NCBI RefSeq assembly: GCF_900113765.1
Contig: NZ_FOQO01000001.1
Span: 558,001-622,000, forward strand
Direction of reading: 5' to 3'
DNA length: 64,000 nt
Source: Parapedobacter indicus
Lineage (GTDB): Bacteria; Bacteroidota; Bacteroidia; Sphingobacteriales; Sphingobacteriaceae
Positions 8,750-17,271 of the stretch are shown here, one piece after another. Position 1 is the stretch's first letter, and every line of letters begins with the position of its first letter. The notes below the pieces were generated by a model. It had not been told where the DNA came from. It did no database searches and was given only the letters and a program-made list of their open reading frames with translations. The position numbers were made by a program, and so were the translations under genes.

Positions 8750-9061
8750 ATGTACGCAATAGTAAATATAGCCGGACAGCAATTCAAAGTTGCAAAAGAC
8801 CAGCAGCTCTTTGTACACCGTTTGCAAGGGGATGAAGGCGCTAGTATTGAATTTGACAATGTACTGTTAGCAGAAAATGGTGGCAAATTCACCATCGGAG
8901 CACCTTTGGTGAAAGGTGCAACGGTTTCGGCTAAGATTTTGTCACATTTGAAGGGCGATAAAGTGATCGTGTTCAAGAAGAAACGCCGCAAAGGCTACAA
9001 AAAGAAAAACGGACACCGTCAACAGTTTACCAAAATCGAGATCACCGGAATCACGTTATAA
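8750..9061 (+). CDS. rplU: 50S ribosomal protein L21
   Basis: This 103-residue protein begins [25 protein letters not shown] and contains [28 protein letters not shown], the basic C-terminal loop that contacts 23S rRNA. The length equals the canonical family without any extension. It starts the rplU-rpmA pair; rpmA follows after 49 bases. Confidence 0.97.
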   Translation: MYAIVNIAGQQFKVAKDQQLFVHRLQGDEGASIEFDNVLLAENGGKFTIGAPLVKGATVSAKILSHLKGDKVIVFKKKRRKGYKKKNGHRQQFTKIEITGITL

Positions 9062-9110
9062 ATTGATTGTTTAATTAGGCTTTTGCCTTACATAAATAGA
9101 TAAATAGAAC

Positions 9111-9776
9111 ATGGCACATAAAAAAGGTGCGGGTAGTTCAAAGAACGGCCGTGAGTCGCATAGCAAACGCTTGGGAGTGAAAATATTCGGTGGCCAGCAT
9201 GCGGTTGCTGGAAACATCATTGTTCGTCAGCGGGGTACCAAACACCACCCTGACGTAAATGTGGGTATCGGTAAAGACCATACCTTGTTTGCGTTGATCG
9301 ATGGAAAAGTAGTGTTTCGCAAAAAGGCAAACAATAAATCGTTCGTGTCAGTGCTTCCCGTGGAAAACATCGCCGTCGCCGCTGAACAACCGACTGTAAA
9401 AAAGGCCGCTGAAAAGAAGGTAGTGGAAACCAAAGCTGCTGCAGTAGCGGAAGCGCCGAAAGCTGAAAAGAAAGAAAAGGCGGAAGCCGCCAAAACAGAA
9501 GCTCCTAAAAAGGCGAAAGCAGATGATTTGACCGTTGTTGAAGGCATCGGTCCTAAGATTGCCGAAGTATTGGCTAGTGCAGGTGTCAACAGCTACGCGG
9601 ATTTGGCAGCTAAGTCTGCTGACGACATCAAATCACTGTTGGCGGAAGCTGGTGATCAGTTTAATACAGCGGTAACCGACACGTGGCCCGAACAAGCCAA
9701 ATTGGCTGCTGAAGGCAAATTCGACGAATTGAAGAAATGGCAAGATGAACTCGACGGTGGTAAAGCCGCTGAGTAA
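9111..9776 (+). CDS. rpmA: 50S ribosomal protein L27 with C-terminal helix-hairpin-helix extension
   Basis: Residues 1-88 are a complete L27 ([34 protein letters not shown]), which sits near the peptidyl-transferase centre. The frame then continues for about 130 residues without interruption: an Ala/Lys/Glu-rich linker (about 90-137) and a small domain (138-221) with a helix-hairpin-helix-like motif ([17 protein letters not shown], 143-159) followed by [21 protein letters not shown] and a [16 protein letters not shown] segment. Ordinary L27 is 85-95 residues. Extensions of this kind are known on other proteins in the phylum; the function here is unknown. There is no N-terminal cleavage sequence, since the protein starts directly at MAHKK. 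A terminator follows. Confidence 0.93.
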   Translation: MAHKKGAGSSKNGRESHSKRLGVKIFGGQHAVAGNIIVRQRGTKHHPDVNVGIGKDHTLFALIDGKVVFRKKANNKSFVSVLPVENIAVAAEQPTVKKAAEKKVVETKAAAVAEAPKAEKKEKAEAAKTEAPKKAKADDLTVVEGIGPKIAEVLASAGVNSYADLAAKSADDIKSLLAEAGDQFNTAVTDTWPEQAKLAAEGKFDELKKWQDELDGGKAAE

Positions 9777-9814
9777 ATAGTCGCTGAGTAAATAGCTAAC
9801 TCAAGATAAGAAGG

Positions 9815-9850
9815 AAAGCCATTGGACGCATTAGCGGTCAATGGCTTTTT
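9815..9850 (+). terminator. Terminator after rpmA, possibly bidirectional
   Basis: A 10-bp stem (AAAGCCATTG 9815-9824, CAATGGCTTT 9839-9848) is followed by further T residues on the plus strand. It separates rpmA from the convergent ABC transporter gene. Confidence 0.85.
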
Positions 9851-9865
9851 TGCTGCCTATACCGC

Positions 9866-11647
9866 TTATACCGCTTCTTCCAGTAATTGTTTCTCGTGGA
9901 GCTCAAAATAACTTCCACGTAGCGCGAGCAGTGTTTCATGATTGCCCTGTTCGATAACCGACCCATTGTCCAACACGATGATATGATCAGCATTTTTGAT
10001 GGTCGAAATGCGGTGTGCAATGAATATGGTGCTTTTCCCTTGCATGGCAATGCTTAGGTTACGCAAGATTTCTTCTTCAGTCTTGGTATCCACAGCCGAT
10101 AGGCAGTCATCAAAAATGAGAACCTGGGGGTTTTTGATCAATGCCCGCGCGATGGATATGCGTTGTTTTTGTCCACCCGAAAGCGTAATGCCCCGCTCAC
10201 CGACGGTCGTGCCAAATCCTTCTTCAAATCCCATGATGTTATCGTAAACCGCCGCTCGTTTGGCGGCTTCTTCGACATCAGTTTGATGGGTTTCGTCCAG
10301 TCCGAATGCGATGTTGTTGGCAATCGTATCGGAAAAGAGAAACACATCCTGCGGTACGAAGCCGATCTGGCTTCGAAAAGACTGGAGGGGAAGCTGCCGG
10401 ATGTCTTGTCCATCGATGTGGATTGCGCCGGAATGTACATCGTACATGCGCATCAGCAAATTGGCCAAGGTGGATTTTCCCGATCCGGTTTTGCCCACAA
10501 TGGCAAGCACTTCGCCGGGTTTTACTTCAAACGAGACATTTCTGACGGCCTGGATCCCGGTATCCGGGTAGGTGAAACTCACATTTTCAAACCGGACGTG
10601 CCCTTCTGCCTGGAAATTTCCCCGCGCGGCCGACTGAATTTCAGGCTGTGTACGTAGAAATTCATTGATGCGCTTTTGAGAAGCCGCAGCTCGCTGAATG
10701 AGCGACGTTACCCATGCCAACGCCATTGCCGGGAATGTTAATTGATTGACGTAGATGATAAATTCAGCAATATTTCCCGACGTAATTGTGCCCTTAGCTA
10801 CTTCCAAGCCACCCACGTAAACGGTAATTACGGTGCTCAGCCCGATCAACAGCAGAATAAGCGGGAAAAAAATCGCCTCGGTCTTGACCAATGCCAACGA
10901 TGCATGCCGGTAGTCGTTGCTCTCGATCGCAAAACGACCCATCTTGTCTGCTTCGCGATTATAAGTCTTAATTACCCGTATGCCGGAAAATGTTTCCTGA
11001 ACAGACGTCGACAAAGTAGAAAGTTGCTGCTGTATCCGCTCGCTCCGGCGATTGATGATTTTATTGACAAACAGCAGGATTGCAGATAATATAGGAATAG
11101 GCATCAGCGCATACATGGCCAATGTGGAATTTACACTGATCATAGCAGCAATTACCATAACCGAGAGCACCACCGTATTGATGGAATACATGACGGCCGG
11201 GCCCAGGTAAGATCGTACGCGGTTTACATCTTCCGTCACCCGGTTCATCAGGTCACCGGTATTGTTCCGGCGGTAAAACGCCATATCCAGTTGCTGATAA
11301 TGGCTGTAAATCTCGTTTTTAAGGTCGTACTCGATATGTCGGGAAGTAAGGATGATGGTTTGACGCATTAAAAAAAGGAACAAGCCGCGAATAAGTGCCA
11401 GCAATAGGACCAGCGCGCCGAACAACAGCAGGCTGTAGCCGAAAACTTCATAGACCAATTGCTGTCGCTCAAATCCATGGAACAGGCGATACATGCTGAT
11501 GTTTTCCTTTACCAGGTCAAAAGCAATCCGGATTACCTGGGCTGGCAGTACACCGAAGTAATTGGACAAAACAACGAATACCACACCAGGTATCATCCGC
11601 CAGCGGTATTTGTAAAAGTATTTGTTGAGATGTGCGAGATGTGACAT
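9866..11647 (-). CDS. ABC exporter with fused membrane and ATPase domains (MsbA/BmrA-like)
   Basis: This 593-residue half-transporter is read from ATG 11647; the longer frame to 11899 would overlap the divergent dehydrogenase gene. The N-terminal half holds about six membrane helices (ABC type-I exporter fold). The C-terminal ATPase has Walker A GKTGSGKST (385-393), signature LSGGQKQR (about 489-496), Walker B LIFDD ending at 514, and the H-loop His at about 545. The residue after the Walker B Asp is Asp instead of the usual catalytic Glu, a feature of one half of heterodimeric exporters such as B. subtilis YheI. No partner half lies nearby. The substrate is unknown (lipid, drug or peptide). 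Confidence 0.92.
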   Translation of the reverse strand: MSHLAHLNKYFYKYRWRMIPGVVFVVLSNYFGVLPAQVIRIAFDLVKENISMYRLFHGFERQQLVYEVFGYSLLLFGALVLLLALIRGLFLFLMRQTIILTSRHIEYDLKNEIYSHYQQLDMAFYRRNNTGDLMNRVTEDVNRVRSYLGPAVMYSINTVVLSVMVIAAMISVNSTLAMYALMPIPILSAILLFVNKIINRRSERIQQQLSTLSTSVQETFSGIRVIKTYNREADKMGRFAIESNDYRHASLALVKTEAIFFPLILLLIGLSTVITVYVGGLEVAKGTITSGNIAEFIIYVNQLTFPAMALAWVTSLIQRAAASQKRINEFLRTQPEIQSAARGNFQAEGHVRFENVSFTYPDTGIQAVRNVSFEVKPGEVLAIVGKTGSGKSTLANLLMRMYDVHSGAIHIDGQDIRQLPLQSFRSQIGFVPQDVFLFSDTIANNIAFGLDETHQTDVEEAAKRAAVYDNIMGFEEGFGTTVGERGITLSGGQKQRISIARALIKNPQVLIFDDCLSAVDTKTEEEILRNLSIAMQGKSTIFIAHRISTIKNADHIIVLDNGSVIEQGNHETLLALRGSYFELHEKQLLEEAV

Positions 11648-11731
11648 GCGATGCCGCAAAAATACGAAATGTTTGTGCCCATTGGTTACATGCATCAATA
11701 TTTTTGCTAAGTTTGCCCCATATTGTTTCGT

Positions 11732-12811
11732 ATGTCCGTACCTATCATAGACAATTCCTCCTTTAAGCTGATGGCGCAATCCGGCCACCAGAAGCTTATT
11801 TTCTGTAATGATGGCGCCGTGGGTTTGCAGGCAATCATTGCCATCCACGACACAACGCTTGGCCCGGCAATTGGGGGGGTGCGTATGTTGCCCTATCAAA
11901 GCACCGATGAAGCCATAGACGATGTGTTGAGGCTCTCGAGGGGCATGACCTACAAGGCCGCCGTGGCAGGGGTGAATCTAGGGGGGGGAAATGCGGCCAT
12001 AATCGGCGACCACCGCGCGCAGAAAACGGAAGTCCTGCTGCGTAGATTCGGACAGTTCGTTGACGAGCTGAGTGGCACCTTTATCGCCTCGCTTGATATC
12101 GGCACAACGCCGAAGGATATGGAATACCTCCATATGGAGACTCGACACGTTGCCGGTCTCCCGAAGTCGTTGGGCGGCAGTGGAGACTCAGCTCCCTTTA
12201 CGGCCAAAGGCGTGTATTATGGCATAAAAGCTTCCCTAAAAGAGCTCTATGGCAACGACAGTTTGGCGGGTCGTACCGTGGCGGTGCAGGGTGCCGGCAA
12301 TGTGGGTGAACAATTGATCGCTTTGTTGCGCGAAGAGAATGCCAAGGTGTACGTGAGTGATATTGTGGAGGAACGCATGATTGAAGTTGCCAATAAATAT
12401 AAGGCTGTTGCAGTTTCCAACAACAATATCTATGAGTTGGATGTTGATGTATATGCACCATGTGCGTTGGGTGGAACGGTCAATAAAGATACGATATCCA
12501 AGATGCGATGCCGTATTATTGCTGGGTCGGCCAATAATCAGTTGCGAGACGAGCGGGAAGACGGACAGTTGCTGGTAGATAAAAAGATTTTATATGCACC
12601 CGATTACCTGATCAATGCCGGTGGATTGATCAGTTGCTATTCAGAGATTGCCGGTTACAGTGCGTTACGCACCGCGGCGCTGACCGAGAATATATATGAA
12701 GCTACACGCTCGGTGTTGCGTAAATCAATTGCTGAAAATGTAGCATCTTTCCAAGCGGCTAATGAGATCGCGGAAACGCGGATTGCCGATATGCGGAAAA
12801 TTAAGCAATAA
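11732..12811 (+). CDS. Leucine/Glu/Phe/Val dehydrogenase-family protein with Lys-to-Asn active-site change
   Basis: This 359-residue protein has the Leu/Phe dehydrogenase pattern: GPAIGGVRM, RGMTYKAAVAGVNLGGG, and a Rossmann motif GAGNVGEQL. Family enzymes deaminate branched-chain or aromatic amino acids with NAD. Lys75 (substrate-carboxylate Lys) and Asp122 (DIGTT) are present. Residue 87, where leucine dehydrogenase has its catalytic Lys80 in GGGK, is Asn (codon AAT, 11990-11992). The conserved TAED is also changed to ASLD. The protein may be inactive, have another activity, or reflect a sequence error. ATG 11732 is preferred over a TTG at 11723. A TAAGTTTG box at 11708-11715 may be its -7 element, giving a very short leader. 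Confidence 0.85.
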   Translation: MSVPIIDNSSFKLMAQSGHQKLIFCNDGAVGLQAIIAIHDTTLGPAIGGVRMLPYQSTDEAIDDVLRLSRGMTYKAAVAGVNLGGGNAAIIGDHRAQKTEVLLRRFGQFVDELSGTFIASLDIGTTPKDMEYLHMETRHVAGLPKSLGGSGDSAPFTAKGVYYGIKASLKELYGNDSLAGRTVAVQGAGNVGEQLIALLREENAKVYVSDIVEERMIEVANKYKAVAVSNNNIYELDVDVYAPCALGGTVNKDTISKMRCRIIAGSANNQLRDEREDGQLLVDKKILYAPDYLINAGGLISCYSEIAGYSALRTAALTENIYEATRSVLRKSIAENVASFQAANEIAETRIADMRKIKQ

Positions 12812-12860
12812 GAACACGGAATATAATTGGCATTACATCCAATCGTTCTTTTAAATAACT

Positions 12861-13808
12861 ATGTTAAACAGAAGACACTTACGGGTCAAAGTATTACAGA
12901 CGCTTTACGCGTATCAGCTATCCGAAGACAAGCAGGTCGGGAAATTTGAAAAAGCACTGCTTAAAAGCGTCGATCAGGTATATGAAATGTATATCTGGAC
13001 GCTGAATCTCTTCGATGAAGTTTCTGATTATGTACGCATCGATGCGGACGAACGCGCAAACAAATACCTGCCGTCGGCAGCCGATCTGGCTCCCAATACC
13101 CGATTGCTCACCAATACGTTTGTTGAGTTGTTGCGGCACAACGACCGGTACCTGGCGGATGTCAAGAAATATAAGGTTTCGTGGAGTTTCGATCCGGAAA
13201 TTGTGCGTACGGTTTTCTTTCAGTTGAAAGACGCGGAAGAGTACTTGGCATACCTGAGCCAGGAAGATCGTTCAATTACCGGCGAAAAGGAGATCATAAA
13301 ATTTATTTTTAAGAAGATCGTCCTTAAAAATCCGGCTATCGAACAGGTATTTGAGGAGAAGTTTATCAATTGGCCTGTGGATAAGGAGGTTTTGCAAGCA
13401 ATGATAGCTAAAACCTTTAAAAATTTCGCAAGCGAAAACCCCAAAGAGAATCAACTGGCCGAGCTCACACCCAATTGGACAGAAGACCAGCAGTTCATTA
13501 TCGACCTCTTGGTGAATTCCATTCGGTATGCCGATGACTATCAGCAGTTGATTAGCACAAAAACCAAAAATTGGGAATCCGATAGGATTGCATTATTGGA
13601 CAATTTGTTGATGCGGATGGCAATCTGCGAACTACTGAACTTTCCAACCATTCCGGTAAAGGTAACAATCAATGAATACATCGAGATTTCAAAGGTCTTC
13701 AGTACCGCCAAGAGTAATACCTTTATCAATGGAATCCTGGATAAGATTCTGGGGGAACTTCAGGCAGTGGGCCGGATACGTAAACACGGGAGAGGACTTG
13801 TACAATAA
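12861..13808 (+). CDS. nusB: Transcription antitermination factor NusB
   Basis: This 315-residue protein begins MLNRRHLRVKVLQTLYAYQLS, the NusB N-terminus, and contains DRIALLDNLLMRMAICELL and PVKVTINEYIEISKVFSTAKSNTFINGILDKI, the conserved C-terminal RNA/NusE-binding part. It is about twice the length of E. coli NusB, with a long central helical insertion that is normal for Bacteroidota. It opens a run conserved in the phylum: nusB, DUF1573, yajC, ybbR, coaE. Confidence 0.95.
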   Translation: MLNRRHLRVKVLQTLYAYQLSEDKQVGKFEKALLKSVDQVYEMYIWTLNLFDEVSDYVRIDADERANKYLPSAADLAPNTRLLTNTFVELLRHNDRYLADVKKYKVSWSFDPEIVRTVFFQLKDAEEYLAYLSQEDRSITGEKEIIKFIFKKIVLKNPAIEQVFEEKFINWPVDKEVLQAMIAKTFKNFASENPKENQLAELTPNWTEDQQFIIDLLVNSIRYADDYQQLISTKTKNWESDRIALLDNLLMRMAICELLNFPTIPVKVTINEYIEISKVFSTAKSNTFINGILDKILGELQAVGRIRKHGRGLVQ

Positions 13809-13840
13809 ACATACAGTTGTTAACATCAATAAGAAACGTT

Positions 13841-14305
13841 ATGAAGTGGATATTTTTAATTTTTGCAGGACTGATGGTCATGGTGTCCTGCAATAACGGA
13901 ACCAACCAAGAACAAAAAGCAGCCGAAATTCCCTTGGAACAACAAGGTAAACAGCCCGTCGGACAAACAATTATACCCGGGGCGGATTCTACAGGCGCAG
14001 TATTGGAAGTAAAAAATGATTCGTATGACTTCGGTGAAGTCAAAGAAGGAGAAAAAGTTGAACACGAATTTACATTTACCAATACCGGCAACGAACCGCT
14101 AATCATTTCCAAAGTACATGCATCTTGCGGTTGTACCACACCGGAGTACTCTAAAAATCCAATTGCACCGGGAGAAGTAGGTAAAGTGAAAGTTGTATTC
14201 AACAGCGACGGTCAAATGGGAAAACAGCATAAGGTCATTACGGTCACGTCCAATGCCATTAGCCCGAATACGCTTTTGCACCTCAGGGGCGAGGTAAAAA
14301 AGTAA
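13841..14305 (+). CDS. DUF1573 lipoprotein
   Basis: This 154-residue lipoprotein starts at ATG 13841 (a TTG at 13817 is in frame but unlikely). The lipobox Cys is residue 17 (MVMVSC). The mature part carries one DUF1573 domain: YDFGEVKEGEKVEHEFTFTN, then HASCGCTTPEYSKNPIAPGE and a second beta segment, an Ig-like ASH/MSP-type fold. Function is unknown, but the gene sits between nusB and yajC in many Bacteroidota. It follows nusB by 32 bases and is probably co-transcribed. Confidence 0.9.
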   Translation: MKWIFLIFAGLMVMVSCNNGTNQEQKAAEIPLEQQGKQPVGQTIIPGADSTGAVLEVKNDSYDFGEVKEGEKVEHEFTFTNTGNEPLIISKVHASCGCTTPEYSKNPIAPGEVGKVKVVFNSDGQMGKQHKVITVTSNAISPNTLLHLRGEVKK

Positions 14306-14320
14306 ACGTGTAAATTATAA

Positions 14321-14360
14321 CTCAGCAACTTCGCAATTAAGTAACTTAGCAATTCAGCAA
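14321..14360. repeat. CAGCAA/TTAGCAATTC-type interspersed repeat
   Basis: A run of related words (CTCAGCAACTTCGCAATTAAG, CTTAGCAATTCAGCAA) fills the DUF1573-yajC gap. A diverged copy with the same words lies at 54346-54428, where the 16-mer at 54395-54410 differs from 14345-14360 by one base. It looks like a dispersed low-complexity repeat family of the genome. Confidence 0.6.
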
Positions 14361-14379
14361 AATAATAAATTAACAGATA

Positions 14380-14706
14380 ATGATAACATCAACAATTTTA
14401 TTGCAAGCGGGCGGATCTGGTGCGAGCGGAATCATGGGCTTTTTGCCGATGATCCTGATTATCGTGGTCTTTTATTTCTTTATGATCAGGCCACAAATGA
14501 AAAAGGCCAAAGATCATAAGAAATATATAGAAGAACTCAAGGTAAACGATCGGGTTGTAACAACGGCGGGCATACATGGTCGCATCGTGGAAATTTCCGA
14601 GACGACCTTCCTGGTAGATGTAGGAGGCGGAGTGAAAATCCGTTTCGATAAATCGGCCGTTGCATTGGAAGCTTCCAAAGCGCTGAATACCCCACCGAAA
14701 GCCTAA
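14380..14706 (+). CDS. yajC: Preprotein translocase subunit YajC
   Basis: This 108-residue protein has one membrane helix (about residues 20-38, IMGFLPMILIIVVFYFFMIRP) followed by the conserved cytoplasmic core KKAKDHKKYIEELKVNDRVVTTAGIHGRI. YajC associates with SecDF at the Sec translocon. Length is normal. It lies in the nusB-coaE gene run, separated from DUF1573 by a repeat-containing gap. Confidence 0.95.
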   Translation: MITSTILLQAGGSGASGIMGFLPMILIIVVFYFFMIRPQMKKAKDHKKYIEELKVNDRVVTTAGIHGRIVEISETTFLVDVGGGVKIRFDKSAVALEASKALNTPPKA

Positions 14707-14731
14707 CACTTGGGTTACGCTGTCACGGCGG

Positions 14732-14763
14732 TTTGTTTGTAAACCTCACTTTTGCTAAGTTTG
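14732..14763 (+). promoter_or_regulatory. Candidate promoter for ybbR-coaE-exonuclease
   Basis: TTTG (14732-14735), 20 nt, TAAGTTTG (14756-14763) matches the Bacteroidota consensus. The -7 box ends only 6 bases before the ybbR ATG at 14770, so the transcript would be leaderless or almost so. Confidence 0.5.
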
Positions 14764-14769
14764 CGTAGT

Positions 14770-15717
14770 ATGCCGATACTGAATTTAAATAAGACCCAGC
14801 GGCGCAAACTTAGCATTTTCGCAAAATGCATTGTCTTTTCATTTTTGGCCTGGGCACTTTTTGCGGTGTCCAATAAATACATTTATACGGTAAAATCCGG
14901 TGTGCAATATGTCAATATACCAGATAACCGCGCATTCCATCCGCTGCAATCGGATACAGTAAACGTCCAGGTGGAAGCTACCGGATGGCAGTTGCTGTTT
15001 TCAAAGCTGCGATCGGCGCGTCCCACCGTGCAGGTTGATCTGAGTGGACTGCAAAGCCGGAATTGGGTAGTGCTTAGCAACCAGCTGGGGTTTCTCAATC
15101 GACAGTTTCCGGAAAATCAACGGGTGATGTCGGTAGCTCCCGATACGTTGTATTTTGATTTTTCAAAACAAACCGAACGCAAAGTGCCGGTAAAAGCGCT
15201 GTATAATCTGCAATTTAGTAAACAATATGACGTTATTGACAAATTGCATGTTTCGCCCGAATACGTGACGATCACGGGGCCGCTTGAAGACGTTGTGCAG
15301 ATAGAACGTTGGGAAACCGATACCATACGGTATACCGATGTCAACAGCGATGTGCATACCATCGTTAACCTGAAACAAAATCAGCGTGCCAATATCAACG
15401 TATATCCCACTTCCGTGGAGGTAGATATTCCTGTGGGGGAGGTCACCGAGAAAATTCTGGAAGTGCCGCTGAAGGCCGAGAATGCCAAGCAGTTCAATTC
15501 GGTGAAGCTGCTACCCGGCAAAGTGAAGCTTACCGTCATCGTCTCGTTGCGTGATTTTATGAAGGTTACGGCGGGTACATTTGAAGCCGTCGTAAACATG
15601 GATGATTGGGTAGAGAACGATGTTCAGAGTCTGCCTGTAATCATTACACAGATGCCTGATTTTTGTAAACTGGTGAAAATAGAACCGCAGAATGTGGACT
15701 TTTTTGTGAGAAAGTGA
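14770..15717 (+). CDS. YbbR-domain protein
   Basis: This 315-residue protein has one N-terminal membrane helix (about residues 16-36, CIVFSFLAWALFAVSN) and an extracytoplasmic beta-rich part containing YbbR-like repeats, for example about 85-160 and 165-235 (YDVIDKLHVSPEYVTITGP). In Firmicutes YbbR (CdaR) regulates diadenylate cyclase; in Bacteroidota no role is established and no cyclase gene is adjacent. ATG 14770 is chosen over a TTG at 14752. Its stop overlaps the coaE GTG start, indicating coupling. Confidence 0.82.
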   Translation: MPILNLNKTQRRKLSIFAKCIVFSFLAWALFAVSNKYIYTVKSGVQYVNIPDNRAFHPLQSDTVNVQVEATGWQLLFSKLRSARPTVQVDLSGLQSRNWVVLSNQLGFLNRQFPENQRVMSVAPDTLYFDFSKQTERKVPVKALYNLQFSKQYDVIDKLHVSPEYVTITGPLEDVVQIERWETDTIRYTDVNSDVHTIVNLKQNQRANINVYPTSVEVDIPVGEVTEKILEVPLKAENAKQFNSVKLLPGKVKLTVIVSLRDFMKVTAGTFEAVVNMDDWVENDVQSLPVIITQMPDFCKLVKIEPQNVDFFVRK

Positions 15718-16313
15718 GCGCGCAGGTAAAGATAGGTGTAACAGGAGGCATCGGCAGCGGCAAGTCTGTAATATGCCGGATTTTTAACGTACTGGGAATA
15801 CCGGTTTTTGATGCAGATACAGAGGCCAAGCGGTTGATGACGCATAATACGGCGTTGGTAGACGCTATCCGGGCCGAGTTCGGCGATAGGGCCTACCATC
15901 CCGACGGAACATTGAATCGGGCATACCTGGCTGGTCAGGTATTCAACAACGAAGAACGGTTGAAAAAATTGAATGCGTTGGTGCATCCCGTAGCCATCCG
16001 AGCCGGGGAGGAATGGGTAATGAGGCAGGAAGCGCCCTACACCATCAAAGAAGCTGCACTGTTGTTTGAAAGCGGTTCGTTCAAGTTGAATGATTATACG
16101 ATTTTGGTGACGGCCCCCCTCAGCCTGCGGATCGAGCGGGTAATGAAACGGGATGGCATCACGGCCGAGCAGGTAAAAGCTCGAATGGAACGGCAGTGGC
16201 CGGAAGAAGAAAAAAGACGACTCGCAGATTTTGTCATCGTTAACGATGGCGTGCAAGCCCTCATTCCTCAAGTGCTGGAACTTGATAAACGATTCCGCTC
16301 AGGTCAACCCTAA
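15714..16313 (+). CDS. coaE: Dephospho-CoA kinase
   Basis: This 199-residue enzyme phosphorylates dephospho-CoA in the last step of coenzyme A synthesis. A P-loop GGIGSGKS is at about residues 10-17, followed by the conserved FNVLGIPVFDADTEAKRLM and HPVAIRAGEEW segments and the lid region ERVMKRDGITAEQVKARMERQWPEEEK. The start is GTG at 15714, overlapping the ybbR stop by 4 bases. The next gene overlaps its stop by one base. Confidence 0.95.
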   Translation: MSAQVKIGVTGGIGSGKSVICRIFNVLGIPVFDADTEAKRLMTHNTALVDAIRAEFGDRAYHPDGTLNRAYLAGQVFNNEERLKKLNALVHPVAIRAGEEWVMRQEAPYTIKEAALLFESGSFKLNDYTILVTAPLSLRIERVMKRDGITAEQVKARMERQWPEEEKRRLADFVIVNDGVQALIPQVLELDKRFRSGQP

Positions 16314-17266
16314 TGGAAAGTATATTACCGGATTTCCTGGTCAAGCGCCAGGAGGGTTACTATTGCAGATATGGTGATTTTTTCATCGACCCATCGCTTC
16401 CGGTGCATCGGGCCGTGGTATCCCATGCCCATGCCGATCATGCGAGTCCGGGACACGATCTGATATACTGCACACCTCCCACAGCTGCCTTTATGCGGTA
16501 CCGGTATCCTCGCCAGCCAATGGATAGCTTTCTTCAGTTTTCGTACCGACAGGCGTTTGACATCGGCGGAGTTACTTTATATTTTGTCGCTGCAGGACAC
16601 ATGCTGGGTTCAGCGCAGATTGTGATGGAGTATAAAGGGATACGGTACCTGTTTACGGGCGACTATAAGTTGCAGGATGACGATACGTGTGAGCCACTGG
16701 AAGTGGTGCAAGCGGATGTGCTGATTACTGAAAGTACGTTTGCAGATCCGCAAATTGCGCATCCAGACCCGGTAACGGAGATTCGTAAAATAAACGACCA
16801 ATCCCACCACATGCTGCTGGGGGCCTATGCGTTGGGTAAGGCACAACGGATCACGTCGTTGATCAATCGATATTGCCCCGGTAGAAGGGTATTGGTGCAC
16901 CACGGAATCCTGCCGTTGCATCGGTTGTATGCATCATTGGGAATCACCCAGCTAAACTACGAGCCCTATAATCGCCGGGAAATGAAAACCAGTGACGCGC
17001 ATCACATATACCTCGTTCCGCCCATGACGTTCAACAGTTATTACCGGGCGACCAACGTGATCCGCGTATTTGCTTCGGGTTGGAAGCACCTGCAACGTTC
17101 AAACGACATGGACCTCTATATTTCGGATCACGTAGATTGGAAGGATATTTTGAACTACGTTGTCCAGGTAAATCCACGGGAAATCTGGACGGTACATGGT
17201 AACGGCGAGCATCTGGTCAAGCATTTTGCCGGTTATATATCCGTCAGGGCACTTAGCGGCGAATGA
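16313..17266 (+). CDS. Metallo-beta-lactamase-fold exonuclease (ligase-associated type)
   Basis: This 317-residue protein has the metal site HAHADH (about residues 39-44), GHMLGSAQI and FTGDYK motifs of the beta-CASP/MBL nuclease superfamily. It is close to the 'ligase-associated DNA exonuclease' group thought to act in DNA end processing. In many bacteria that gene accompanies an ATP-dependent DNA ligase and a helicase; none is seen here. The ATG overlaps the coaE stop by one base, so it is in the same operon. It converges with the phospholipase gene, 5 bases away. Confidence 0.85.
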   Translation: MESILPDFLVKRQEGYYCRYGDFFIDPSLPVHRAVVSHAHADHASPGHDLIYCTPPTAAFMRYRYPRQPMDSFLQFSYRQAFDIGGVTLYFVAAGHMLGSAQIVMEYKGIRYLFTGDYKLQDDDTCEPLEVVQADVLITESTFADPQIAHPDPVTEIRKINDQSHHMLLGAYALGKAQRITSLINRYCPGRRVLVHHGILPLHRLYASLGITQLNYEPYNRREMKTSDAHHIYLVPPMTFNSYYRATNVIRVFASGWKHLQRSNDMDLYISDHVDWKDILNYVVQVNPREIWTVHGNGEHLVKHFAGYISVRALSGE

Positions 17267-17271
17267 ATCCG

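Noticed and set aside
11648..11899. Upstream extension of the ABC exporter
   Set aside because: It would overlap the start of the divergent dehydrogenase and adds 84 residues unlike any exporter N-terminus.
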